From positions 1 through 33,541 of the forward strand of contig JAJDCR010000090.1 of the NCBI GenBank assembly GCA_029260735.1: a DNA stretch of 33,541 bases, read 5' to 3'. Each line of letters opens with the position of its first letter. Position 1 is the first letter of the stretch. Positions 6,454 to 15,076 of this stretch are shown in pieces. The translations under genes were made by a program, and so were the position numbers. The stretch comes from Planctomycetota bacterium. GTDB lineage: Bacteria; Planctomycetota; Uabimicrobiia; Uabimicrobiales; Uabimicrobiaceae. Below the pieces are notes generated by a model. That model was not told the origin of the DNA, ran no database searches, and saw nothing but the letters and a program-made list of their open reading frames with translations.

Positions 6454-8568
6454 ATGCTAAGGTTTCTTTTCTTTCTTTTTCTTTTTCTTCTTCCCTCAAT
6501 CTGGGCGCAAGATATTACGGTTTCTCCTGCGAATGGAGCAAGAGAAGTTCCTCTCGTCTTACAAATAGAAGTTCGAAGCACTGATACTATCAATTCTTTC
6601 TCTCTAAAAGACGAAAAGGGAACTACTATCCCCGGAGATAGTAAGATTTTTGGTCAAAACACTTATTTTCACCCCTTTTTTCCTCTTTCTCCTGACACAA
6701 CCTACCAAATTAAAATAGGAGAAAAAGTTCTTTCTACATTCACGACTCGCACCGGTAATAAAAGTAAGCCGGAAATTCGAGGCTGGCAATTGCACTCTCA
6801 AGATGAAAGTCACATTCTCGATATCATCCGCCAAGCTCATAATAATGATATTAACCATCTTCAACTCTCTCACTCGATTGCCATGAATGTCGATGATGTC
6901 AATGAAAATCCTGAGCGAATTGCCTTAGTCAATAGAGTCACCCAAGCAGCACATCAAAATGGCATCCAGGTTTATCTATGGACCCATGAATTTAACGACA
7001 AAGATATTTTTCTATGCATGAACCCACAAAATGAAAAAGGGAAAAAACTTTGGCAAAGGCGGACCCAGGCCTACCGAGATTTTTTTCGCTTTTGTCCAGA
7101 AGTTGATGGAGTTCTCTTGATGTTTGGAAGCTCTAAAGTCGAGCCGTGGTATGCCATGCACGATTGCAATTACTGCACCAAAACTCCGATGGTGGACAAA
7201 CTGGAGCTAATCGTTAACCAAATCAGTAAAGTTGTCCAAGAAGAGTGCGGTAAGAAAGTTATGCTCCGAAGTTTCATCCATCGCCCGATTGAACTAAAGT
7301 GGATGCAAGAGCTAGTCAAACGCCCTCTCCCTGTAGAAGCGATAATGCACAAATGTGTTCCTCAAGACTGGGAACCTTACTATCCAAACCACCCCCTCAT
7401 AGGGAATTCAGGACCAAACAAAGTTATCATAGAGTACGACTTGGCAGGAGAGTACTGTGGTCAAACTCAGACCCCTTATATTTTGTCTCACTATCTTCAT
7501 TCACGTATTTTGCATCAGAAACGCCAAGGAGTAGCTGGCTACATGGCGAGAGTAGAAAGAGGAAGCCGAGCTATTTTTGACACTCCCAACGAAGTCAATG
7601 CTCATGCTTTAAAACGCCTCTGGGAAAGTGATACAGTAAGTCCAGAAAACATAACCCAAGAGTGGGTAGCAAATAAATACGGAACAAACGACGCCGAGGC
7701 TATTAGCCAAATTCTCACCCGCAGTTTTATCGTAGCGCGAAAAACACACTACATGTTAGGGTTCTGGGTTTATAACAAAGGGCCGAAGATTCCTGATATG
7801 GTTATTCCTGATCCTATTTTGTTTGCCTTAAAAGATATTGCTCTCTGGGATCAAGACTACAAAAAAATCTCCCAAAGTCTTGTCCAAGGAGGAGAAGATA
7901 TTTTGTGGGCAATTTGCCGAGAAAAAGATGAAGCAATTGAGCTCGCCCAGCTCTCACTAAATGAACTAGACTCTTTATCTCAAAATTACCCAAAGCTGAG
8001 AAAGAAACTTTGGCAGCAAAAAAAATGCGCTCAAATTCTCCGTCATATCTCTTTAATATGGTACGCTCTCCCTCTTTACCAAGAAAATAACCAAGAAAAT
8101 AAAACTAACCCGCAGTGGGCCTCACTTATTCAAAACTCTAGAGAAGAACTTCAAGCCTTAGCTCAAGAAATGGAAAGTACTTTAGGACCAAATGTTTTTC
8201 CGGGCAACCCAAAACGAATACGAACCTTTTTAAAAAGCCTCGCGACTGTTTTTCCCGAATCTAAGTTTAGCAGACAAAGCTCTCCTTTCGACTATGTTCG
8301 ATTTTCTCAAATAAAAACAAAAGACAAGCAGAGAAATCAAGTTAGAGTTAGCTGGAAGTGTAATAAAGAAGGAAAGAGTTTTCTAGAGTATGGGCGAGAA
8401 ATTCCTGATTACGGGAGAACTGTCAATGCTTTTTCCAGAGGAGAAGAGAGTACAGCGACTTTACAGAACTTGATGCCTGGTACGTGCTATGTCTTTCGCG
8501 TGGCTCTGCGTGACGAAAAAGGAAAAATCCACTACTCCGGGGATTTTTCCTTTTTAACGACGCGTTAA
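6454..8568 (+). CDS. large secreted glycosidase-like protein (Ig-like + TIM-barrel-like + fibronectin III-like)
   Basis: A 704-residue exported protein. A signal peptide (MLRFLFFLFLFLLPSIWAQ) is followed by a bacterial Ig-like domain (about 20-105: DITVSPANGAREVPL to LSTFTTRTG, the Big_5/SbsA pattern). A central region of about 350 residues reads like a glycoside-hydrolase TIM barrel: GIQVYLWTHEF, FCPEVDGVLLMFGSSKVEPW, KKVMLRSFIHRP, AGYMARVERG. An unusual CNYC pair (HDCNYCTKTP) follows the fourth strand, suggesting a metal site or disulphide. The C-terminal ~75 residues match a fibronectin type III fold (RVSWKCNKEG to DFSFLTTR). I cannot name the hydrolase family; GH67- or GH20-like barrels are possible. 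GGGGAG (6442-6447) fixes the ATG at 6454; the frame's upstream ATG at 6403 would hide the signal peptide. Confidence 0.7.
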   Translation: MLRFLFFLFLFLLPSIWAQDITVSPANGAREVPLVLQIEVRSTDTINSFSLKDEKGTTIPGDSKIFGQNTYFHPFFPLSPDTTYQIKIGEKVLSTFTTRTGNKSKPEIRGWQLHSQDESHILDIIRQAHNNDINHLQLSHSIAMNVDDVNENPERIALVNRVTQAAHQNGIQVYLWTHEFNDKDIFLCMNPQNEKGKKLWQRRTQAYRDFFRFCPEVDGVLLMFGSSKVEPWYAMHDCNYCTKTPMVDKLELIVNQISKVVQEECGKKVMLRSFIHRPIELKWMQELVKRPLPVEAIMHKCVPQDWEPYYPNHPLIGNSGPNKVIIEYDLAGEYCGQTQTPYILSHYLHSRILHQKRQGVAGYMARVERGSRAIFDTPNEVNAHALKRLWESDTVSPENITQEWVANKYGTNDAEAISQILTRSFIVARKTHYMLGFWVYNKGPKIPDMVIPDPILFALKDIALWDQDYKKISQSLVQGGEDILWAICREKDEAIELAQLSLNELDSLSQNYPKLRKKLWQQKKCAQILRHISLIWYALPLYQENNQENKTNPQWASLIQNSREELQALAQEMESTLGPNVFPGNPKRIRTFLKSLATVFPESKFSRQSSPFDYVRFSQIKTKDKQRNQVRVSWKCNKEGKSFLEYGREIPDYGRTVNAFSRGEESTATLQNLMPGTCYVFRVALRDEKGKIHYSGDFSFLTTR
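8521..8550. terminator. bidirectional terminator inside a coding end
   Basis: GGAAAAATCC (8521-8530) pairs perfectly with GGATTTTTCC (8541-8550), and T-tracts follow on both strands. It lies within the last codons of the plus-strand glycosidase-like gene and directly beyond the stop of the convergent transporter (8571). The two stops are only two bases apart, so one hairpin serves both genes. Confidence 0.75.
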
Positions 8569-8570
8569 GA

Positions 8571-9797
8571 TCAAAATTTTGTTAATAGCAATATGACAGA
8601 AACACCTACGACGAGAGTTGTAATCGTGGAAAAAAAACCAAAGCGTAGATATTCCCAAAAACCCAGGCAATAAGCATCTCTGGCTCGTTCAGCAACAATA
8701 ATATTTGCGACAGAGCCAATGAGAGTGAAATTACCTGCGATGGTAGTCACAAATGCTAAGAGTATCCAGCCTGCTTGAGAACCAAGCATTTCCATGTAAG
8801 GGATGGTAAGAAGAACCATGGGAACATTTGAAACCAATTGACAACCTATGGCTAGGAAAGCAGAAAAGAAAACCACTCCTTTTGTTTCTGAAAGTTCCAT
8901 ATGAGGAGATAACATAGCCCAGCTTTGTTCCAAAATCCCTGTTTTTGCAAGAGCCTTAGTGACAATAAACAAGCAGCAAAAAAAGATAAGAAGAGACCAA
9001 TCAATCCGAGCGAAAGAGTCGCGAGGATCTTTTCTCTCAGAGATGATCAAAATAAGACAACCCGCTAGAGCTGTATACCCCAAATGGAAACCCATAAAGA
9101 AGCACAAAATAACCAAACAAACCGTTGCTAATACCCGCTTAAAACGAGGGTTTTCTTCTTTTATTTCTGTATTTGTTATAACAAAATCTTTAGGAAGGGA
9201 TTTGCGGTAATACCATAAGAGCAAAGCTATATTTACCAATAGTGAACAAAGTGCCGCGGGGCCAGCGTAGGCAATAAACTCAATAAAAGGAATTTTGCTA
9301 ACACTTCCAATAATCATATTTTGAGGATTGCCAACTAAAGTGGCGGCACTACCAATGTTGGCAGAAGTGGCGAGAGCTATGAGATAAGGGCCTAAGGGTA
9401 ACTTTCCTCTCTGACACAGCACCACAACTACTGGAGTAAGGAATAAGCATGCTGTATCATTTACCAAAAAAGCGGACATGAAGGCTGCTAGAACAGAAAT
9501 TACGATGAGAAGGTCTTGGGGGGTTTTTGATATAAATAAAACATTACGAGCGATTTTTTCAAAAAATCCGCTATCTTCAAGATATACAGTAAGCAACATG
9601 GTCGCAAACAATAATAAAATAGTATCGTGATTAATGGCCGAGTAGCTCTCTTCAGGAGTAAGGGCTCCTATAGCTATCATAAGAGTTGCGCCCAATAAAG
9701 CTCCTCCTGGACGTCCTATGGGAAGGAGAGAAACTCTTCGAGCCGCAATTAGAATATAAGTGGCACAGAAAATTAGTACGATTAAAGTAGTGTTCAT
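8571..9797 (-). CDS. ArsB/SLC13 (CitMHS, YbiR-like) anion or sodium transporter
   Basis: A 408-residue inner-membrane protein with about 10-11 hydrophobic helices. The two inverted half-repeats of the ion transporter superfamily show: LVNDTACLFLTPVVVVL and SANIGSAATLVGNPQNMIIG in the first half, QLVSNVPMVLLTIPY and AGNFTLIGSVANIIVAERA in the second. Their N-G-P turns are the usual substrate/sodium sites. Closest by eye are the ArsB/YbiR/NhaD group; substrate (anion, arsenite or Na+/H+) cannot be assigned, and no arsR or arsC is nearby. It begins 15 bases after the stop of the DPP-IV gene, so the two are probably co-transcribed. It ends two bases from the convergent gene. Confidence 0.8.
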   Translation of the reverse strand: MNTTLIVLIFCATYILIAARRVSLLPIGRPGGALLGATLMIAIGALTPEESYSAINHDTILLLFATMLLTVYLEDSGFFEKIARNVLFISKTPQDLLIVISVLAAFMSAFLVNDTACLFLTPVVVVLCQRGKLPLGPYLIALATSANIGSAATLVGNPQNMIIGSVSKIPFIEFIAYAGPAALCSLLVNIALLLWYYRKSLPKDFVITNTEIKEENPRFKRVLATVCLVILCFFMGFHLGYTALAGCLILIISERKDPRDSFARIDWSLLIFFCCLFIVTKALAKTGILEQSWAMLSPHMELSETKGVVFFSAFLAIGCQLVSNVPMVLLTIPYMEMLGSQAGWILLAFVTTIAGNFTLIGSVANIIVAERARDAYCLGFWEYLRFGFFSTITTLVVGVSVILLLTKF

Positions 9798-9812
9798 TTT
9801 TTCCGTTAAATC

Positions 9813-11990
9813 CTACAAGTTATTCAAAATAAACTCTGTCATAAGAGTGTACATGTGCCAGGTTTGCTGTGCGTTTGACACTCCGTGACGAGACTTAGGG
9901 TAGAGCATTAAGTCAAATTGCTTCTGGGCCTTTTGCAGAGCATAAACAAGCTGTAGAGTGTTTTGCAGATGAACATTGTCATCAATGGTTCCGTGGATAA
10001 GCAAAAGCTTCCCGCTTAGTTTATTTGCTGCTTCTACAGAAGAACTGTCCTTATAGCCCTTCTCGTTATTCTGGGGCTTCTTCATGTACCTTTCGGTGTA
10101 GATGGTGTCGTAGTTGCGCCAATCGGTCACAGGGGCTCCTGATATTCCCATCTTAAAGCTTGTGCTATGAGTTAGGGCGTAGCTTGTCAGGTACCCTCCG
10201 TAACTCCATCCCCAAATTCCAATTCTATTAGAATCGACGTAGCTTTGTTTTTTTAGCCAGCTAACTCCATCCTCTATGTCTTGGAGTTCTAACTCTCCCA
10301 AGTTTCCGTGAATAGGCCAAGCAGAGCGAGCACCTTTACCACTAGCACTACGGTTATCACAAAGCCAAATCAAATATCCTTTTTGGGCGAGCATTTGGTG
10401 CCAAAGATATCTTTTTCTTTGCCACTGATTGCGAACAGAGGGAGCTTGAGGTCCTCCGTAAACATAGCAAAGCACGGGATATTTTTTCTGAGGATCAAAC
10501 TGGGGAGGTTTTATCAGCATCGCTTCCATAGTAAACTCATCTCGGGTTGGCACTTGTAACCACTGGACAGTTCCCCACCTATATTTATCAAGAGAATATG
10601 ACTTACTAAGTTGGTAAATTTTATTTCCCTGCCAATCACAAAGAGTTGATTGAGGTGGACTTTGCACGCTACTAAAGGAGTGAATATAATACTCAAAATG
10701 GGGGGCAAATTTAGCTCGGTGACTGCCTTCTTGAGTAGAGAAGCGAACGAGACTCTCCCCGTCCATTTTACAGCGGTAAAGATGCTCCGCGATGGGGCTA
10801 TGTTCCATCGCACTAAAGAAAATCTCTTGGCTTTTAGTGCGATACCCATAAAGACTGCGCACCTCCCAGTTTCCTTGGGTAACTTGGCGAACAAGATCAC
10901 CATTTTTTTTGTAATGATAAATGTGCTGCCAGCCATCCCTTTCACTGAGCCAAAGAAAGTTCCCATCGGGGAGCCAATGGGGGCCTTCATTAGCCGAAAC
11001 CCAAGCAGAACAAGATTCTTGGATTAGAGTTGTAGATTTACCACTCGCTCGGTTTGCAAAATTTAGATCCAGCCAATTTTGTTCGCGGTTCTGGACGCAG
11101 TAGACAACATCTTTGCTATCTGGAGTCCAACCAACAGAAACAACGAGGATTTCTTGGTCTTTATAAGGCGAAAGATCGCACCAAGCGGTTTCTCCACTGG
11201 AAATAGAAACTGTTGCTAAGCGAACTCCTGGATTTTTTTCTCCCGCTTTTGGATAATTGGTCTCCTCAAGATCGGGATAATAAGGAATATGATCAATGAT
11301 CGGAAAGGAAGGAAGAGGCGACTCATCCAGTTTTAGGTAGGCTATATGAGAAGAATCTGGGCTCCACCAATGGCCTTGAAAATCTCCTCGCCCATAGATT
11401 TCTTCTTGATAAACCCAATCCAAAATCCCGTTTAGAGTATTTTCACTACCATCTTGGGTTAAAGCCTTAGTCTGTCGACTTTCTAAATCATAAACATAAA
11501 GGTTGTTTTCTCGAACAAAACTAATCCACAAACCATTGGGGCTAAAAGAAACAACATCTTCCTCTTCCTCATCGTTAGTCAATCGCCACCCAGAATTTTT
11601 TTTGCAATCGTAATAGTAGAGATCCCCCTCATAACTTAAAACCAAAGCTGTGTATTGAGAGTTCCAAGAGTACTTTTGCTTGCAAATAGCCTGAGCTTGC
11701 TCTGCGGAAATTCCTTCCAGTTGGGTAAACGCCTGGCGCATTTTTAGAATATCCAAAAAAGACGTTTTTTTTCCGCTAGCAACTTCCACTTTCCAAATAG
11801 TTCCGCGAGAACCTTTTTTTAGGTAAGTATGACCATCTGGTAGCCAATCAATCTGAGGACTAGATTTGGTAAACGATACTCTTTTTTCGGGATGAAAAAG
11901 AGCTTCTAAAGTCAAATCTTTCTTTTCATCTCCGGAAGAAAAAGAAGAAAAAAGTACCGACAAAGAGAGAACCAAATATCGCATAAACAT
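9813..11990 (-). CDS. dipeptidyl peptidase IV-type serine peptidase (S9B)
   Basis: A 725-residue exported peptidase that removes N-terminal dipeptides, typically X-Pro. A signal peptide (MFMRYLVLSLSVLFSSFSS) precedes the eight-bladed DPP-IV propeller (about 60-480), with the conserved DWVYQEEIYGRGDFQGHWW stretch carrying the paired glutamates that hold the substrate N-terminus. The alpha/beta-hydrolase domain follows: YGGPQAPSV (oxyanion region), GWSYGGY with Ser at 596, HGTIDDN with the acid at 670/671, and SRHG with His at 702. All catalytic residues are present and length is normal for the family. The frame opens at an ATG at 12005, but a TGGA seven bases upstream favours the ATG at 11990; the difference is five residues. 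Likely co-transcribed with the transporter at 9797 and possibly with the ABC genes about 100 bases upstream. Confidence 0.88.
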   Translation of the reverse strand: MFMRYLVLSLSVLFSSFSSGDEKKDLTLEALFHPEKRVSFTKSSPQIDWLPDGHTYLKKGSRGTIWKVEVASGKKTSFLDILKMRQAFTQLEGISAEQAQAICKQKYSWNSQYTALVLSYEGDLYYYDCKKNSGWRLTNDEEEEDVVSFSPNGLWISFVRENNLYVYDLESRQTKALTQDGSENTLNGILDWVYQEEIYGRGDFQGHWWSPDSSHIAYLKLDESPLPSFPIIDHIPYYPDLEETNYPKAGEKNPGVRLATVSISSGETAWCDLSPYKDQEILVVSVGWTPDSKDVVYCVQNREQNWLDLNFANRASGKSTTLIQESCSAWVSANEGPHWLPDGNFLWLSERDGWQHIYHYKKNGDLVRQVTQGNWEVRSLYGYRTKSQEIFFSAMEHSPIAEHLYRCKMDGESLVRFSTQEGSHRAKFAPHFEYYIHSFSSVQSPPQSTLCDWQGNKIYQLSKSYSLDKYRWGTVQWLQVPTRDEFTMEAMLIKPPQFDPQKKYPVLCYVYGGPQAPSVRNQWQRKRYLWHQMLAQKGYLIWLCDNRSASGKGARSAWPIHGNLGELELQDIEDGVSWLKKQSYVDSNRIGIWGWSYGGYLTSYALTHSTSFKMGISGAPVTDWRNYDTIYTERYMKKPQNNEKGYKDSSSVEAANKLSGKLLLIHGTIDDNVHLQNTLQLVYALQKAQKQFDLMLYPKSRHGVSNAQQTWHMYTLMTEFILNNL

Positions 11991-12087
11991 AGTAAATTCC
12001 ATCATGTTAAGTTGACAGGTGATTGAGAATTAGTTAGATTTACGACCATTTCATCAAATAACAATGTAAACCAAGGCCAAAACAGAA

Positions 12088-13623
12088 CTAGCTTTTCTTC
12101 TGTGTTCTATCTATTTGTAGCCCGGTAGGTTCAATAAAGTTTTCAATTCGAGCAAGAGCAAAGTCTACTACTAGAGCAAGGATGGCGGCAGGAATAGCTC
12201 CCCACAAGATAAGATCGTTATCATTCAAGGAAAGTCCTGTAACAATGGGCTCTCCTAAGCCTCCTGCCCCAATAAAAGCTGCCAGAGTAGCGGTTCCAAT
12301 ATTAATAACTACCGCAGTGCGAATTCCTGCCATAATTATCTTGGTTGCCAAGGGTAGTTCTAAATAGAACATTATTTGCCAAGAAGTCATTCCCATCCCT
12401 AAAGCAGCTTCTTTTAATTCTCCACTTACTCCTTGAATTCCAGTATAAGTATTTCGAACAATGGGAAGTAGTCCATAAAGGAAAAGAGCTGCAATAGCAG
12501 GTTGAATACCGATTCCAAAAATAGGTATCATAAATCCAAGGATCGCTAAACTAGGAATAGTTTGGATAACTCCACATACTCCTAAAATAAAAGCTGCCAA
12601 CCAAGAAAATTTGCTAATCAAAAGCCCCAAGGGAACCGCGACTAGAATAGACAAGGTCGTGGCCATAAAGGTAAGATAAAGATGTTGCCGAGTCAAACGA
12701 AGCAAATCAACTTTAGGAGCAGAGGATATATCACTATTTTTTTCAGCAAGTCCTTCTTTTGTTAGAAACTGCTGAGCTACTTGAGAAAAGCTTTGTTTTT
12801 CCACTTCGACTAAGTAGTTAAGTTGAGTCATTTTTTCGTCATCAAGGATATTAGCTAGCGGTTTAAGGGCCTCTCTTAGTTGAGGGTATTTTTGCAAAGT
12901 TTTTTTATTGACTAGAGGAGCTGCATAGTAAGGAGGAAAAAAGGCTTTGTCGTCTTTTAAAATTTTCAGTTTATATTTAGCAATTTTTCCGTCTGTTGAA
13001 TAGGCATCTATGAGATTAATCTCTCCTTGTGAGATAGCGAGATAAGCCAGGCCATGATCTAGGCCTTTTACATCAGAGAGAGAGAAACCATAGTGCTGAG
13101 CTAAGCCAGGATATCCGTCTGGGCGTTTTAGAAATTCGTGGGTAAATCCGGCTTGGATTTCTTCTTTATACTTTTCTAAATCAGAAGCTTTTTTCGCGGG
13201 AAAATCAGCCGGAACAGCTAAAGCGTAGGTATTATTAAAGCCAAAAGGAGACAACCACTCTAGGTCATATTTCTCGGAAAAGGCTTTTTTCACTTTGTCA
13301 TAGATTACTTCAGGATCGGTAATTTTTTCTTCTTGCTTAAGAATGGCCGTCCACCCCGTCCCTGTGTACTCTGGATAGATATCAATCTCTCCATGAATGA
13401 GCGCTTGGAAGCAAATCAGGGTTCCTCCTAGTCCATTTTTTCTCTCTACTGTAAGATCCGTTTTTTCTTCGATTAATTGAGCCATTATTTCAAGTAAAAG
13501 ACGAGACTCAGGAAACCTTTTACTGGCAATACGAATATCAGACCGAGAATAGAGGGTAAAAAAGGAAAAAATACCAAGGAGAGTTAAGAGACAAAAAATC
13601 AAAATGCAGTGCGATTTTCGCAT
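12088..13623 (-). CDS. osmoprotectant ABC transporter: fused substrate-binding protein and permease
   Basis: A 511-residue fusion for uptake of glycine betaine, choline or similar compounds. Residues 7-27 form a signal anchor (HCILIFCLLTLLGIFSFF). Residues ~33-285 are an OpuAC-type binding domain (IRIASKRFPESRLLLEIMAQ, LIHGEIDIYPEYTGTGW, LIDAYSTDG). Residues ~306-490 are the permease with about six helices and the ATPase-contacting EAA loop ELKEAALGMGMTSWQ. The binding domain is N-terminal and so ends up outside the membrane on the anchor; the better-known fusions (BusAB type) carry it after the permease. AGGA lies seven or eight bases before the ATG at 13623; the frame's upstream TTG is not supported. 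It follows its ATPase gene, with a MITE-like element between them. Confidence 0.88.
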   Translation of the reverse strand: MRKSHCILIFCLLTLLGIFSFFTLYSRSDIRIASKRFPESRLLLEIMAQLIEEKTDLTVERKNGLGGTLICFQALIHGEIDIYPEYTGTGWTAILKQEEKITDPEVIYDKVKKAFSEKYDLEWLSPFGFNNTYALAVPADFPAKKASDLEKYKEEIQAGFTHEFLKRPDGYPGLAQHYGFSLSDVKGLDHGLAYLAISQGEINLIDAYSTDGKIAKYKLKILKDDKAFFPPYYAAPLVNKKTLQKYPQLREALKPLANILDDEKMTQLNYLVEVEKQSFSQVAQQFLTKEGLAEKNSDISSAPKVDLLRLTRQHLYLTFMATTLSILVAVPLGLLISKFSWLAAFILGVCGVIQTIPSLAILGFMIPIFGIGIQPAIAALFLYGLLPIVRNTYTGIQGVSGELKEAALGMGMTSWQIMFYLELPLATKIIMAGIRTAVVINIGTATLAAFIGAGGLGEPIVTGLSLNDNDLILWGAIPAAILALVVDFALARIENFIEPTGLQIDRTQKKS

Positions 13624-13664
13624 GTTTTTTCCTATCAATTTTTCGATTTTAGATTTCGCCCGTA

Positions 13665-13775
13665 AGGGCGTGTTCTCCTTCAGCCTATCCTGCGACTTAG
13701 CAATACAAGGTTCAAGGTAGTTTCCTTACTATTTCTAAGAAAATACAAAAAAAAATCTGAAGGAGGACACGCCCT
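13665..13775. mobile_element. MITE-like element between ABC transporter genes
   Basis: Nineteen-base terminal inverted repeats (13665-13683 with 13757-13775, core AGGGCGTGT[T/C]CTCCTTCAG, one mismatch) bound a 111-base non-coding segment. It separates the ATPase gene from its permease partner, and the ATPase stop codon overlaps the right arm by two bases. No transposase is encoded. Target-site duplication is unclear: TA lies near both edges but not cleanly. A folding attenuator is an alternative reading. Confidence 0.5.
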
Positions 13776-14496
13776 AATGATTTTGAATAAAGTTTCGCAC
13801 AAACTCATTGGCGGGACTATTTTGGAGTTCCTCTGGAGTACCATACTGCTCCATTTTCCCCTGCTTCATTAAAAGAATTTTGTCTCCTAAGAGGAAAGCT
13901 TCGCGAACATCGTGGGTGACAAAAACGGAGGTTTTATGAACTTTTTTTTTCAGAGCAAGGAATTCTTCTTGAATTTGCTTTCGGGTAATCGGATCTAAAG
14001 CAGAAAATGGTTCATCAAAAAGAACCACAGGAGGATCCGCCGCTAAGGCTCTTGCAATTCCTATTCTCTGTTGCTGACCGCCACTAAGTTGGGCAGGATA
14101 GCGGTCAATATACTCTACAGGAGAAAGATCAACAAGGTTTAGCATTTCTTCGACGCGAGATTTTATTTTCTCAGGAGACCATTTTAAAAGGCGAGGGACC
14201 AAAGAAATATTTTGAGCGACAGTCCAGTGAGGAAATAATCCGCCTCTTTGAATAACATAGCCAATACGACGACGAACCTCAATTCGATCTTGCTCTAAGA
14301 TATTTTTCCCTAAGAGGTGGATTTCTCCTGAGCTGGGCTCTAAAATCCTATTGAGCATTTTAAGAGTAGTCGTTTTTCCACATCCACTAGTGCCAATTAA
14401 ACAAAGTGTTTCTCCCTCTTTTAAAGAAAAAGAAATGTCATCTACAGCAACAATGTTAGGAGAAAACACTTTGCGCAAATTTTGAACAGAAATCAT
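13774..14496 (-). CDS. osmoprotectant ABC transporter ATP-binding protein
   Basis: A 240-residue ATPase that drives the fused binding protein/permease encoded next. Visible motifs: Walker A GTSGCGKT (residues 35-42; a Thr replaces the common Pro), Q-loop YVIQRGGLFPH, signature LSGGQQQRIGIARAL, Walker B VVLFDEP, D-loop SALD and the switch His in FVTHDVREAF. The YVIQ-GGLFPH stretch and overall sequence fit the OpuCA/ProV/OsmV group, but the protein stops after the nucleotide-binding domain, so the regulatory CBS pair of OpuCA is missing. GAGGAG six bases before the ATG at 14496 decides the start; the frame extends 19 codons upstream across a hairpin. The stop codon overlaps the edge of the MITE-like repeat. 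Confidence 0.9.
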   Translation of the reverse strand: MISVQNLRKVFSPNIVAVDDISFSLKEGETLCLIGTSGCGKTTTLKMLNRILEPSSGEIHLLGKNILEQDRIEVRRRIGYVIQRGGLFPHWTVAQNISLVPRLLKWSPEKIKSRVEEMLNLVDLSPVEYIDRYPAQLSGGQQQRIGIARALAADPPVVLFDEPFSALDPITRKQIQEEFLALKKKVHKTSVFVTHDVREAFLLGDKILLMKQGKMEQYGTPEELQNSPANEFVRNFIQNH

Positions 14497-14526
14497 AAAT
14501 GCTCCTCGAACTAAAAGTGAGGAATT

Positions 14527-14555
14527 AGGTGCCCGGAAAAACTTTCCAGGCACCT
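14527..14555 (-). terminator. stem-loop between lipoprotein and ABC ATPase genes
   Basis: AGGTGCCCGGA (14527-14537) and TCCAGGCACCT (14545-14555) pair across a 7-base loop. In minus-strand RNA the single mismatch becomes a G-U pair, giving an 11-base stem. It starts eight bases after the lipoprotein stop. No U-tract follows, so it may be a partial terminator or a 3'-end-stabilising hairpin. Confidence 0.45.
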
Positions 14556-14562
14556 AAAGAAC

Positions 14563-14958
14563 TTAGTTAATTTTTCCTTGTTCTTCGATCAGTTTACCTT
14601 TTTTTTGCTTCAGCTTAGCTAATTCATCCGAAAGCCAATTATCGGCTTTTTCAATATCGATAACTTGCTGCTTAAAATCTTCCCCAGTGTTCACACTTGG
14701 CCCTGTGGGGAGACCTTGGGCATCATTTTGATTTCTGACTTCCAAGTAAACCTGCTTTTGTTTTTCATATTTTTGCATACTATCCAAAACGTTTTGAGCA
14801 GATCCTTGGAGATTAATTAAGGCCTTGCGTTCTTCCAAAAGAGCATCCGTTTCTTTAGAAACTAAGATGAGTTCTTGAGAAAGTTTCTCCTCTTGGGAGG
14901 TACAGCCCAACAGAAACATAGTGAGTAACAAGTAAGCAATAAAAAAGAATTTTGCCAT
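14563..14958 (-). CDS. small coiled-coil lipoprotein
   Basis: A 131-residue lipoprotein of unknown function. The signal peptide MAKFFFIAYLLLTMFLLGC ends in a lipobox with the lipidated Cys at 19. Ser and Gln follow, with no Asp at +2, so outer-membrane sorting would be expected by Lol rules if they apply here. The rest is almost entirely charged helix with heptad-like spacing (QEEKLSQELILVSKETDALL, then DNWLSDELAKLKQKKGKLI), with a short GLPTGPSVNTG break between, suggesting two coiled-coil helices. GGAG lies ten bases before the ATG. It sits downstream of the OmcB-like gene, separated by two hairpins, so a structural envelope role is plausible. Confidence 0.75.
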   Translation of the reverse strand: MAKFFFIAYLLLTMFLLGCTSQEEKLSQELILVSKETDALLEERKALINLQGSAQNVLDSMQKYEKQKQVYLEVRNQNDAQGLPTGPSVNTGEDFKQQVIDIEKADNWLSDELAKLKQKKGKLIEEQGKIN

Positions 14959-14983
14959 GGTTTGTTTTCTCCAGTATTGGATG

Positions 14984-15009
14984 TAGCCGAGAGGAAATCC
15001 TCTCGGCTA
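14984..15009. repeat. inverted repeat upstream of coiled-coil lipoprotein
   Basis: TAGCCGAGAGGA (14984-14995) and TCCTCTCGGCTA (14998-15009) are exact complements separated by two bases. It lies in the leader of the gene starting at 14958. It is the second of two hairpins met by transcripts leaving the OmcB-like gene; no U-tract follows. Confidence 0.6.
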
Positions 15010-15017
15010 GCAATTAC

Positions 15018-15047
15018 GTGGGTTATCAAAAAATTTTGATAACCCAC
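15018..15047. terminator. stem-loop downstream of the OmcB-like gene
   Basis: GTGGGTTATCAAAA (15018-15031) pairs exactly with TTTTGATAACCCAC (15034-15047), 30 bases beyond the stop of the OmcB-like gene (15077). In the minus direction the stem is followed by GTAATTG rather than a U-run, so intrinsic termination would be weak. Partial read-through or mRNA processing that sets different protein levels is a reasonable guess. Confidence 0.5.
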
Positions 15048-15076
15048 TTTAAAAAATAAAAAATGAACGCCTGTTT

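Noticed and set aside
10514..11027. 158- and 125-codon ORFs within the DPP-IV gene
   Set aside because: Overlapping frames of a full-length conserved peptidase; no independent motif or start signal.
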